From Edaphochlamys debaryana (lineage: Eukaryota; Chlorophyta; Chlorophyceae; Chlamydomonadales), in the NCBI GenBank assembly GCA_016858145.1, contig JAEHOE010000137.1, positions 124,001 to 188,000 on the forward strand: a stretch of DNA of 64,000 nt. Reading direction: 5' to 3'. The notes beneath the pieces are model-generated. The model was not told where the DNA came from. It was given only the letters and a program-made list of their open reading frames with translations, and made no database searches. Below, piece after piece: positions 36,256 to 47,644 of the stretch. Position numbers and translations under genes: made by a program. Every line of letters begins with the position of its first letter. The stretch's first letter is position 1.

Positions 36256-39200
36256 ATGGAGGGTCTCGACGTGGTCGGCGAGGCGTTGTACGAGGAGGTG
36301 AGCCTGCGCGCCTTAATTGCATGCTGTTTTGTTCTCGGACAATGCGGCGGGTGCTTGTAAGATGCTGAACCCGCCTCTACTTATCTCGCAGACGCTGGAG
36401 GATCCTTGGGAGCCAGATGGCGTTGTGGAGCTGGTCGTCGAGCATTCTGTGTTCTCGCGCCACCTGGCCCAGGCGATAAAGGGCTACAAGCCCACGGGCG
36501 TCATGGTGCAGCCGCAGCTTGTGGTAGGACCGGGGACGCGCGCGACAGGGTATACATTGACCCAACCCGCAACCCGCGCCATCCTCGGCACTTCCCTCGC
36601 GGTGTTCGAGGCAGGCCGAGCCCGGGCTGCGGGGAAGACTCACACTGGCAGTCGCAGCAGGGCCGAAGCTTCCTAGAACACACAGAGCCCCAGGCGCGGG
36701 CCTCGCCGCCACTGCCCTGGGCACGAGCATTCTTGCCCCAACCCCCACCCGACTCCCGCTTCCCGCGCCCCGACACAGCTTGCCGCCACGCCCTATCCCA
36801 AGCCCCCATCGCTGTGTTTCTCACCCCAACCTCCAGGCTCCCAGCGGCGAGCTGCAGGCGACCGTGGCGTGCCAGGTCTCGTACCGTCGCTGTCGCGCCA
36901 GCGAGCATGCCCGCGGCAGCGCGGTCGGGCGCCTCACGGTCTCCCCGATCCGCGACTGGTTTGCGCGTCGCAAGCAAACTCCCGAACAGAACGACGTGCT
37001 GCACATCTGGGCCACACCCAACCGTGGCACCTACGTGCTCAGGCTTACTAAGGACAAGTGCACGGCCTGTGGCGGGGGCACCAACCCGCCGGACGGCGGC
37101 GATGCCGAAGATCCTAGGTTTCTGGTGTTGCTGTGCGACGGCTGCGATAAGAGCGTTCACCTGCGCTGCTGCGGCCTGGCGCGTAAGCCCGCCGACGATG
37201 AGCCCGTGTACTGCCCGGCCTGCAATGCCGTGGGCAAGGGCCGCCAGACAGGCCGGCGGGCGACGGCGGCGGCAGCTGCCAAGTCGGCGGCGGTCGCGGC
37301 GGCGGCGGCGGCGGAAGCAGCGGCGGAAGCGGCGGGGCAGGGGCAGGGCGCCAAGGCTGGGAGCCAGCGGCCTGGCCCAGCCCAGGCCCCGATCCGGGGC
37401 GCACCCTCGGCCGCCACCCCGCGCAAGGAGGCGGCGGCGCGCGCCGCCACCACAACCGCCACAACCGCAACTGCAACCGTAACCGCAACTGCCGCCGCCA
37501 GCGCGGGCCGGCGGAGGGCCGAACGGTCCGAGGCCGCGCAGGATGCGCCCTCAGCAAAGCGCCCCGCGCGGGGCGGCCGCTCCGCCAAAGGTGGCGAGGA
37601 GGCGGCCGCGCCAGGACCCCAACTCGACGAGAACGAGGCTCCACCCTACAAACCCCCGGTCGTTGAAAGTGGGGACGAGGACGGTACGGGGAAGGGGGCA
37701 AGGGAGGCCGGGGGCGGCGAGGCTCGCGCTGCGAAGCGCCCCCGCACCGCCGCCGCCGGCGGCGCCGGAGCGGCGGCGGCGGCAGCGGCACCTGCCGCAC
37801 CGGCTGACGGCCCGACGGGTGCACGCGGGCGGCAGGCACGGGCACCGACGGCGACGCCAGCGGCGGCACGCAGCGGCGGCGCGGCGGCGGCCGCAGCTCC
37901 TGGCGGCTCGGGCACGGCGGCGGTGACGCGTGCGGCGGCGGGAGCGGCGGCGGAGGGCGCATCCGGGGCACAGCCGGGGCAGCCGCCGGCGCGTCCGGGG
38001 CCCGCGGCTCTGCCCGACCAGGGTCCCGCGCAGGGCGGCAGCGGTGGCGGCGGCGGCGATGGCAGCAGCCGGGACCGGGGTCGCAGTGGGCCGCAGGGCG
38101 CAGCGGGCGCCGCTGCAGCGAAGCCAGCGGAGGCAGCGGCGCCGGCTGCAGCCGCCGCCGCTGCCGGCTCTAAGGCTCAGCCAGACAGAGGCGCCAGGGC
38201 GGCGCCGCCGGCGCCCCCCGCCGGGCCCACGCAGGCCCAGGCCCAGGCGGCTGTACAGGACGAGCGGCCACGGCCCGTCATTACTATTGGCGGTGCTGGC
38301 GGCGGGGCCAGGGCTGGCGGCGGCGGCGGCAGCGGTGCGGCCTCGCCCATAAGGGTCGCAGCAGTGCCCATGGCCACCGGGCCGCCTGGCACCGGGCCCA
38401 TCCAGGCCCAGGTCCAGGCACCGGGCCGGGCCCAGACGGGCCCCACGGTGCCCGCCACCCGTGCAGCCGCCCGCGGGGCAGCAGAGCCCGCAGCCCCTGG
38501 ACCGAGGACACGTCCGGAGGGGGGCGACGAGCGTGCAGGTCGTTCGGAAGCCGCTACCCTAGTCACGGCCGCGGCTGCAGCTGCAGATGCACGCCTTATC
38601 GCAGGCCCAGGCCCAGGCCCAGGCCCGGGCCCGGGCCCAGGCGAGGCCCAGCAGCCGGAGGAGCGGGCGGAGGACGCGGTCTTGGCCCGGGAGCTAGATG
38701 CCCTTCTGGAGATGTTCCCCCTGCCCCCCTCGGCCACCTTCCCGCCCCCTGCCGGCGTGCTGCCCGGCCCCGCCCCCGCCCCCTCACCCGCCCCCGCCGC
38801 CCCCGCCGCCGCCGTCCACGCCCCCGCACCGGCACCCGCCTCCACCATAGCCGGCGCTGCCGCAGCCGCAGGGGCAGGCGCAAATGCGGGGTCCGGTTCC
38901 GGGACTGGGGTGGGGGCGGCCGGGGCCGACAGAGGTGGCAAGGTGACCAGCACCGGCGCTGGGGCCGGGGCCGTGGAGGCGGCTGGGCCGCCGGGGCCGC
39001 GGGGTGGCATCGCGCCGGAAGCCGAGCCGGCTCCTGCAGTGCCCCAGGCGGGTGACGTGCTCGCCTCCCTGTTGGCTCAGCTGAGCGCTCTGGATTCCGA
39101 GGCGGACGCGGGTGCGGCGGTGGGGGCATGGGTTTGGGCACGGGCACTTGAGTCTGGTGTGTCTGGGACTGGGGACTGGGGGCTGGAGAGTCAGGGCAGG

Positions 39201-42200
39201 GCCGCGGGGGACTCCGGCCCGGAGGCTGGGGGCTGGGTCCGGGAAGGCGGGAGCGGCCCAGGGGCCCCGCCCCTCTCTTCCCCTCTCCTTCCAGAGCACT
39301 CGCCGCCAACCCCCTGCCGCTCCCCCGTACGACCTGCCCTGACCCCTCCCCCCTCCTCTCTCCCGTCCCCATCTCCTTCCAGAGATCATCTCCGCCAACC
39401 TGGCCATGCGCGACGCCTCCGTGTGTTGGGAGCGCCTGGTGGAGCTGTACCGCCGCCAGGGGGCCACCCTGCGGCGCCGGGCCGCGCGGCAGCGGCAGCA
39501 GCTGGGGGACGCGAGGGCGCAGGCGGAGCGGCAGCGGTGAGCGGGCGGAGAGGGAGGGAGCGGGGCGCGGAGGCGGAGGCGGCGGGGGCTGGAATTTTAG
39601 GCGGGAGCCACCTAGGCGGAGCTCACTGGGCGCACCCCGGATGGTATGGGCTCGGCGCGAAGCGTGCATCTCATGCCGACCAGCATCGCGTCGCCCGGTG
39701 GCACACGTCTTCCACGCTAGCACAGTCATAATCGAAATCCAGCTTGGTGGTGGAAGACCCGTTGCCGCCACGGACGCAACCCCCCACCGCGAACTCCCCA
39801 ACCCGCTCTTTACCCGCCCCGCAGCGCCATGTTGGAAAGGCAGGCCGCAGACGTGGAGTTCGCCGAGCGGCAGCGCCAGGAGGTGAGGCACTGATGGCGG
39901 TGAGCGGTCGGTGGTTGACGGTTGACGGTTGGTGGTTGGGACATGGCAAGTTCAACCCTTGCGTGTCCGGGGCGCCGGCGGGGCCATCAGAGCGTGGTTT
40001 GGGTTTCACCAACAATGTCTAGGACGGTTCAAACCGCGCAGGTTCGCGTGTTGCTGTGGGTTGCCGTGGATCGTGGGGCTTGGGCGATGGGGTCAAGGGT
40101 GCACTGGAGGGCGGGGAATGCAATAAGGCCAGACAGAGGGCCATACAGAGAGATGCATGCCGTGTTGGCGCGAAGCTGCAACACAACCTGCAGCGCTGTA
40201 GCGTTCCGCCTGGCGGTAGGCGGCGTCGCGAACACCCGGCGCCAGTACCTGGCTGATGTGCTGAATCGGCGCATGTTGGTTGCTGTATACCTACGCCTTG
40301 CCCCCTCCCCCCCTCGCTTGTCGTACTGCGTAGATGCAGCAGCAGCTGGCAGATGCCGAGCGCCGTGCCGCGGCGGCGGCGGCCGAGCTGGCAGCAGCAG
40401 ACCGCCGGGCCGCCGCCGCGGCGGCGGAGGCGGGACAGCTGCGCGGCCGCGGCTCCGCGGAGGCGGCGGAGGTGCGGCGGCGGTCCGACGGCGAGGTGGC
40501 GGAGGCGCTGCAGCGCGCCGCCACGGCGGAAGCGGCGGCGGCGGAGCTCCGCCAGGCGCTTGAGGCGGTGACGGCGGAGGCGCGGCGGCGCGTCGAGAGC
40601 GCTGACGCTGAGCTCGCCCAGTCGCGGCGGCGGTCCGACGGCGCCGTGGCGGAGGCGCTGCAGCGGGCGGAGGCGGCGGAGGCGGCAGAGGCGGATGTGG
40701 TGCAGCGGGCGGCGGAGGCGGAGGCGGCGGAGCTGCGGCGGCGCGTCAGCACCACCAGTCAGGAGCTGGCGGCGCAGCGGTCCGAAGCCCTGGGCGCGCG
40801 CCGCCGGGCCGCCGCCGCCGAGGCCGAGGTGCAGAAGCTCCGCGAGGAAGTCGAGCAGACGCATCGGCGCCTGGCGGAATCCGAAGAGACGCAGGCCAGC
40901 CTCGTGGCGCGCGTCCGCTCAGCCGAGACGCAGGCGGCGGAGGCCGCCGAGGCGCGCCGCTGCGCGGCGGCGGACGCGGCGGAGGCGCAGCGGCGCGCAC
41001 AGGCGGCGGCGGAGGCGGCGGCGGAGGCGCGGGGCGAGGCCGATGACGCCCAACAGGGCCTGGACAGTGCCATGCGGCGGCTGGCGGAGGAGGCGTCGGC
41101 CGCGGAGGCGGCGCGCCGCTGGGCCCGGGAGCAGGTCGAGGCGGTTGACGCCAACCGCCTGGCGGAAGTCGAACAGCTCAAAGCCGACGCGGCGGCGGAG
41201 GCGGCGCTGGCGTCGGGCGAGGTCCAGCGGCTGCAGGCCGAGGTGGCGGCGCTCATGGCGCAGGCGCCGCCAGAGGCTCTGTCGTCGCTGGAGCTGGTCA
41301 AGCGGCACACCGCCGCCGCGGCGGCGGCGGCGGCGGACGTGCGCGCGGCGGCGGCGGAGCGGCAGCGCGCGGAGGCCGAGGCGGCGGCGGCGGCCGCGAC
41401 GGAGGAGGCGCAGCAGCTGCGGACGCAGCTGGCGGCGGTGACGGAGGCGGCCGAGACGGCGGCGGAGGAGCGCGCGGCGCGGCAGGTGCAGCGGGCGCGC
41501 GCCGAGGCGGCGGCGGCGGAGGCGGCGGCGGAGCAGCGGTCGGGCGAGATCCAGCGCCTCCGCGCGGAGCTGGCGGCGGCCAAGGCGACGGCGCAGGAGC
41601 GGGCGGCGGAGGCGGACCGCTTCCGAGCCGAGGCGGCGGCGGCGGCGGCGGCGGGGCCGGCAGGCGGCTCCCGGGCGCCTGTTGTGGCGGACGACGACAT
41701 GCAGCAGCGTGGGTGCCCGGGCGCGCTGTGCGTATGCGGTGGTGTTAAGGGTAACCGCGACGGACGGGCACAAGCCGCACTGGCTGCCGCTCCCTCTCTC
41801 CCGGCCACCTCTTTTGCTTCGCTTCGCGAATCATGCCCGCGTGATTGTGTACGAGTAGCGACCCCCCGCCGGCCCCCACCTCCACGTGCCCCGCAGTGCT
41901 GTCGGCGCTGGAGTGCGCGGTGGAGCGGCTGCAGCGGGAGAACGAGGTGGGACGGGAGGGGAGGAGGGCGCAGGGCGGAGTCGGGTACCGGTATCGAGGG
42001 TTTCTAGGGCGGGCCCTGCCAAGAATTCACGTGGGCTGAGCAGGGCGCAGCGCTGGGGGAAGGCCGCATCCTATGCCTACGTTGCCGTGCTGGAGCCCGG
42101 CCTCCAGACCAATCCAGCCTGCCTGAAATTGCTCTCACATCCCTGTTGCAACCTCGCTTTGACCGCTTTGCGGCGCCGCTCCCTTGCAATCTTCCCCCGC

Positions 42201-43434
42201 CTCCGCCCGGCACAGGTGCTGGCCGAGAGCAAGCGGCAACTTGAGGCCGAGAGCCTGCACTGGCGACGGATGACCCGCAGCGTAGGTGGCTGGGGCGGGG
42301 GCGGGGTCTGGGACGGGAGGCAGCGGCTGGGGCCGGGCTGCACTGCGCGTGGCGCACAGGGCACAGGGGTTTGAACCCCAGGCATCTGCCTCCACCCCGC
42401 CTCAACCGCACTTGCTGGCGCAGACCCACCGAAGACTGGAGATATGCGCGCAAGGGGCACTGGGGCTTTCACCCATCCCCCAACCAATCCCTTCCTCGGC
42501 CCTCCCCTCCCCTCCCCTGCCCTCCCAACAGCGCCTGTCCGCCGGCGCCCCGCCCGCCTCGCTCCCCCTGCCCGCCCCCGCCCCCGCCGCCCTGCTGCTC
42601 TGCGCCCCGGAGCCCCAGCCCCTGCTGCGGCCGCGCCGCAGCTCCCACTCCGCGGGAGGGTCCGTGTCCTTGGGAGGCGGCGGCGGCGCCGAGCTCGGGG
42701 CGCAGCACGCCCCGCATCCTTACGCAGCCCAGCACGTGCCCCAGCACGCGGCGCAGCACGCGGCGCAGTACGGGGCTCAGCATGCGCAGCAGCGGCACGC
42801 GGACCACGGCACGCCCGAGCCGCAGCTGGCGCAGCACGCCGAGCCGCCGCTGCGGGTGAGAGGGGTAGGGGTTGGGGTTGGGCATGCCCGAGCAGCGGCA
42901 TAGCAAGCGTCGGGGAGGCATAGCAAGCGTCGGGGAACATGTTGCCGTATCGAGGTCGTTTGGGGTTTTGACTCGAGCCTGCTATTCCGTGCAGGGTGCA
43001 GGGGGTGGGGGGCGGCGTTGTAGGGGTCGCATGCTGTGTGCGGATGCGACCAGCCCGCTCACCGCTTCCCTTGTCGTGCCTCCCCTCCCCTCCCCTCCCC
43101 TCCGCATCCTCCCCCCCAGTCCCAGCGCCCACCCATGGGACCGCCCGACCACACCCCACTCAACACAGTCGCCGACCTCCGCCACCTGGGCACAGCAGCA
43201 TCCGCAACCGCAGCCGCGGCCGCCGGGGGCCACGAGCACGCCGCACAGCACGGAGGGCAGCATGCGCAGCAGTACGGCACGCACCATGGCGCACAGCACG
43301 GGCCTCAGCACGCGAGGCAGCTGTACGGCGACGGCCGGTCCACGCTGGAGGGGCTGGCCGGGCAGCAGTACGGGTCGGGGTCGGGGATGCCCTCTCGCCC
43401 GACTCGGTCCGTGGGATCCCGTGGCTCGCGTTGA
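36256..43434 (+). CDS. PHD-finger, coiled-coil, Gln/His-repeat protein (1,596 aa)
   Basis: Ten exons (36256-36297, 36392-36523, 36837-39111, 39383-39536, 39825-39882, 40334-41708, 41897-41946, 42216-42281, 42532-42855, 43120-43434) with agreeing phases give 1,596 residues. Residues 133-187 hold a C4HC3 PHD finger (CTAC, CDGC, H in SVHLRC, CPAC), a fold that typically reads histone tails. Residues about 190-800 are Ala/Gly/Pro-rich and presumably disordered. Residues about 820-1390 are an Ala/Glu/Arg-rich coiled coil with heptad-like RRAAAAEAE patterns. The C-terminus carries [20 protein letters not shown] repeats in two exons. I do not recognise this combination. A nuclear chromatin-associated role is inferred from the PHD alone. 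Splitting it into two genes near 39.6 kb is the main alternative, but the phases join cleanly. A TGTAA lies at 43695. Confidence 0.8.
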
Positions 43435-44214
43435 GGTGGTGGGGCTAGCCGGGGGGGTCTAGGATTCTGTGGGCCTGTTGGCGCGTGCTATTAGGTTCTG
43501 AGTGCGTTGGGTTGCTCATGTTGCGTAACGTTGTACCGGGCCATGCAGACGCTTATAAGAGTGCACGGGGACGGCAGGTCGAGGACGGCCCGGCGGTGCA
43601 TGCATGCCGGCTAGAAAGGTGACGGATGCAGTTGAGCAAGGTCATGCAGGCGGCAAGGGCGAGTGTAGTGCCCTCCTCGATGAAGGGGGCAGCATGTAAT
43701 GCCTTTCAGTTGCACCGCCGTACAGATAGCTGTCCATGTGCGTCGTCGGGCCGGTTAGAAGCAAGCAGACCGAAGCTGAGACCCTTCCGTGTTCGAAATG
43801 ACGTCTGCTATTGCATGCAATCCAGCAATCCAGCAGCAAGCTTCCAGAGGGGCCGGGTCACAAACAGAGGCGTACGGCTTTACAGTCGTCACACCAGTCC
43901 GATGGCTTCGGCTCGCACACACAACGAGCCTCAGCAACTATGGTCGAGGTTGAGCGGTCCTCGTGGTGGAGGTCAGGGTCAAAGGTGAAGCGAAACGCAC
44001 ACACCATCTCAGCGGGCGGTTGTTGCACGCCCCAATTCTAGCTGCGGTCAGTCCACAGGCCTCTCCCCCTTGTCATTCGCACACGTCTTCTCTCCTCCTG
44101 CATGCCTCAGCTGCTACAGCTGCCTGTCGACACCCCGCAACCCGTCAGGCGTCTGTATCTGTTGTCCCGCCCAGCGCCGAGGCTCCATGGGCGCCCATGC
44201 CTATGGCCCAGCGC
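43435..44214. other. Convergent 3' flanks with opposing poly(A) signals
   Basis: The space between the PHD gene and the acyl carrier protein gene, which converge. TGTAA candidates occur for the plus gene at 43695-43699 (about 260 bp after its stop) and for the minus gene at 43884-43880 (about 330 bp after its stop), so the 3' UTRs would barely approach each other. No other gene is seen. Confidence 0.6.
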
Positions 44215-45108
44215 TTAGTTGCCCTTGGCGGCAATCTGGGTGGCAATCATGTCAGCGGCCTCCTGCACGGTGGAGATCTTCTCAGCACCTGTGGGTAGGA
44301 CGGAGAGAAGCGCAGGAAAGTTAGGGACCCAGCAGCGCTCAAAGCCCGCATCTAACGCGTACCCCGCGAAATGGACTCTGGTGGACATGTGCGGCGGACC
44401 TTATCCAACCGGGGGCCGCTCAATTGGCTATGAAGCTTGCTAGCATGGTGCGGGAAACAGCAGCCGCGATGAAAGCGCAATGTTCAACGGCGAATGCACC
44501 AAACCCACGAAGCGCCCCCGGCTCACCGTCCTCGTCCAGGGCAATCTCGAACTTCTCCTCCAGAGCCATCATGATCTCGACCTGCAAAACAGGAGGGGCG
44601 GCTTGGGGATAAGACTCGTGCCACGCAAGCGTTCGGCTCTGCGGTGAAAACGCCAGCGCGCTTACGGTGTCCAGGGAGTCGGCGCCCAGGTCAACGAACT
44701 TGGCCTCAGGGGCAACCTGCGTGCAAGAAGGGGGTGATCAGAACTGCGGGCAGCACAGCCGGTCGAGATGGTTGCCGCACCTTATCGAGCTCAGTGCCCA
44801 GCTGGGTGGAGATGATAGAGCGGACCTCCTCCAGAACCTTGGCCTTGTCCTGTAGATGGGAATATACAGGTGAGTCGCAGCCCAGGAGCGAGGGCTGAGC
44901 GCGAGGGGACTCACCACGGCGGCGAAGGTAATCACCCTCCGGCGAGCGACGACGGGGCGCACAGCCTGCGCACGAAGCGGCCCAATAGCCCTCGATCAGC
45001 CAATTGAAGAAGCAGCATAGCAGCAAGCAACACGGGGAGGCGCGGTACCTGCACGCGCGCCGGGGTGGCGCGGGCAGCGGCAGCCTTGCGAGCGACGGAC
45101 AGGGCCAT
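44215..45108 (-). CDS. ACP: Chloroplast acyl carrier protein
   Basis: Six exons (45049-45108, 44915-44965, 44781-44849, 44666-44716, 44527-44581, 44215-44288) give 119 residues. Residues 1-37 form an Arg/Ala-rich chloroplast transit peptide (MALSVARKAAAARATPARV). The mature domain begins near DKAKVLEEVRSII and has the invariant phosphopantetheine site in LGADSLDTVEIMMALE, where the Ser carries the 4'-phosphopantetheine arm, followed by FEIALDEDG and AADMIATQIAAKGN. Acyl carrier protein holds the growing acyl chain during plastid type-II fatty acid synthesis. The length and motif order match algal and plant plastid ACPs fully. Confidence 0.97.
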
Positions 45109-47644
45109 TTCTGGAGTTGCTGTGAGGCGAGAAGGAGTGTGTGTGTGTGTGCGGGGAATAGAGTGCAGGGGCGTCGCGCGCAAGCTTAATCACCAGGGGC
45201 CGGCGGCCATCGCGTCCGATGCACGCGTTCACCGCTCGTCCGCGCGCCGCAACGCCTGAGCTATCTGATATACAACGCAGCAGCAGAGCCTGGTCGGGTG
45301 CGAAGTGCCTGGTTGCGTCGTGCGGCGCAAAGTTGAGTTTGCGGTGTAACGCCCACTTCCACTTTGCAAGCGCTTGCCGACCGTTGCCTCCCACCGACCC
45401 ACAACGGAGGTCCACGGCAGGCCGCTGCTACATGCATACTAGGTTCAACCGACTCCGAGCTAAGACCTCCTCGTCAGCAATTGCGATCAGCAATTTGCCC
45501 GCCGGTACAAGCTGGCGCGCGGGCGTCATCGGAGGTCCGGGCAGGCGAGACATGACGTAACAGGTTGGGTCTGTCACTAGCTAGCTCGCCGTGCCACCCC
45601 TTAACACACAACCGCGCGGACCGGCCGGCTACCCGCTTCCCCGGCTAACACGAGCCCATGTAAGTCTGCTTCCTAACACGAGCAGCCGTTCACACAACCG
45701 CGCGCTGTGAAGGGCTCCCCCGAGAACCCGCCCTCCGAACCTAGACCGCCCCGAAGCTCCTCCCTCCAGGCGCCTCCCTGCCCAGGTGTAGCTCCGAGGG
45801 CGTCACATGGCAGCCCATGCCGGCCTGGGTCTGGGCCGACGCAAGAGGCAGCGCATGGCGATTGCGGGCCAAGCCCCCAGTGGCTTTGGAACCTGCTGGA
45901 CGAGGCCCCGGGACGCCCCGGGCCCGCGTCTCTCCCCTGCGAGGCACCGGTGGGCCGAGTCCCGTGGAGGGGCACCGTGGCTTGAGGGCCAAGTACGGGT
46001 CCCCTAGGAGTGCACGCGGCACTCCGGGTTGGCATGTGGGGTCTGGGTCGTCTTGAGCGCCAGGGTTGACCCGGTTCCAGCCCAGGCGTGGTAGGGGGGG
46101 CCCGGCGCCCCGAATTGGCCGCGGGGAGAGACCTGGCCTCGTTCCCTCCATGGCCAGTGGTTCAAGAGGGCCTCGGGGCGCCCTCGGGTTCATCGTACGC
46201 ACTGGCCCCGCAAGGGGTTTGGGGAGCCACTCTGCGAACGGGGGGGCGGTGAGGAAGGGTCGGAGCTTGGGGTCCTCGAGGACGCAGGCGTCCTGGGGAT
46301 TCACGACGGCCGCTGCCCCTGCCGGGTTCGCATGCGCCACGCTTCCCGGTGCTTCTCAGCACCGCTATGTTGACGCATGGGCCAGGCACGGGTCCCAAGG
46401 TGGGGCAGAGCGGGTTCCGCGGGGCTTGGGGAGTCGGGAGGAGGGTCCGCATGGTGCGCTGGTGCGGGCTTTACCCTCACCACACTTCGGTGCTTCTCAG
46501 CACCGCCGTCGTCACCAGTCTGTTGGCTGCCCCGTGTCGACAGGCGCGTGCCGCTTGTTGGCACAGCCGCACAGCGAAGAGCTCCGAAGCTGCTGCAACT
46601 GCACTCCTCAAACAGTATGCCAGGTCTCGTGTCCTGCTGTCCTGCACACAGCCCGGCTTGCGAGGCCATTCGGGTTGCTGCGCACGCAGTCACCGGCCAG
46701 TGCACGGCACCGCACCGAGTCTGTTGTAGCTTACAGCCGCACATCCTCCGTGAGGCGGGGCCAGGGCGCCCGCTCCAGTCACCCCACCAAGCCCCGTCCA
46801 ACCCTAGAGCGCAATGGTTCACACGGCCACCATTCACCGCGAGGCCACTGCATCTCAGACCCACGAGGGCCGCTAATACTGGTATACGCCTCCCTCGCCA
46901 CACCCTCCGCGAACTACTGCTCCGCAAGACGCACGTGTTCTTCTCTCCATCTGTCTTCCGCCGCCCTCCTAAGCTGCCCTGACCCAGCCTGGCCAGCAAT
47001 GACTAAAGAGTTCGCGCACCCTTCACCCCCTGCAAGCCCCTCGGCTGCTCCGCTTGCCACAGCGGCTCACACCGGGCGCGTGCGACAGCGCGTCGTGTGA
47101 TCCAGCCAGCCCTCATGACTCACGCAATTTCAACCCAAGGCCCTTGAGCCCAGGAGCCTAAACAGGTCCAGCCCACCCCCAGTATCCCGTGCCTAACGCC
47201 CCCGCCGGCGCAGATGCGCATCGAGGACGGGAGCTGATGCAGCTCTCGGTGTGACTCACGCCCCCTCCCGCTTTCCCCCCCCCTCCCTCCCCCAACGCCT
47301 GCTTTGTCAAGCCTCGCCCTGCCTCCACAAAGGCATCCTTCCCTTGCAGCCCCTGCATCAGCACCCTCCGCCTGCGCCGCTGGAAGCCAGCAAGCCGTTG
47401 CAGCGCGGTTGAGGAGCGCTGACGTACAGCCCATGCGCCGCATGCACAGCACAGCACAGCACGTCACTTCCGGCGCTCCATGCAGCGCCCTGCCCCGCAG
47501 CTGTGAAGCTCTCCGTGCTGCCCGTGCTGCGGGCTGCCGTGATGGCCCGTCCCGCGTGGGCTGCGTCCTGGCGCCGGTTGCCCTCTGCTGCCGCCACCGC
47601 TGCCGCTGCCCTCACGGGGCTAGGGGGCCCGGGCGGAATGCCGC
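45109..47644. other. Intergenic: ACP upstream region and calredoxin 3' flank
   Basis: A 2.5-kb stretch without a supported gene. A short GT run (about 45138-45151) lies in the ACP 5' region. The 17-nt word GGTGCTTCTCAGCACCG, a GGTGC/GCACC stem-loop, occurs twice (about 46350 and 46493). A plus-strand open frame of about 1 kb (46066-47100) has no recognisable domain and a composition like its shadow frames. Confidence 0.5.

Noticed and set aside
39537..40333. Gene boundary splitting the PHD and coiled-coil parts
   Set aside because: The small exon 39825-39882 and the exon starting at 40334 join in phase with both sides, and no stop or start separates them.
45741..46340. Minus-strand Pro/Gly-rich open frame of 199 codons
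   Set aside because: Repeated GP-rich words only; no splice context or homology that I recognise.
46066..47100. Plus-strand open frame of 344 codons between ACP and CRX
   Set aside because: Its composition matches random GC-rich sequence, it overlaps comparably long minus-strand frames, and no domain, motif or splice context supports it.
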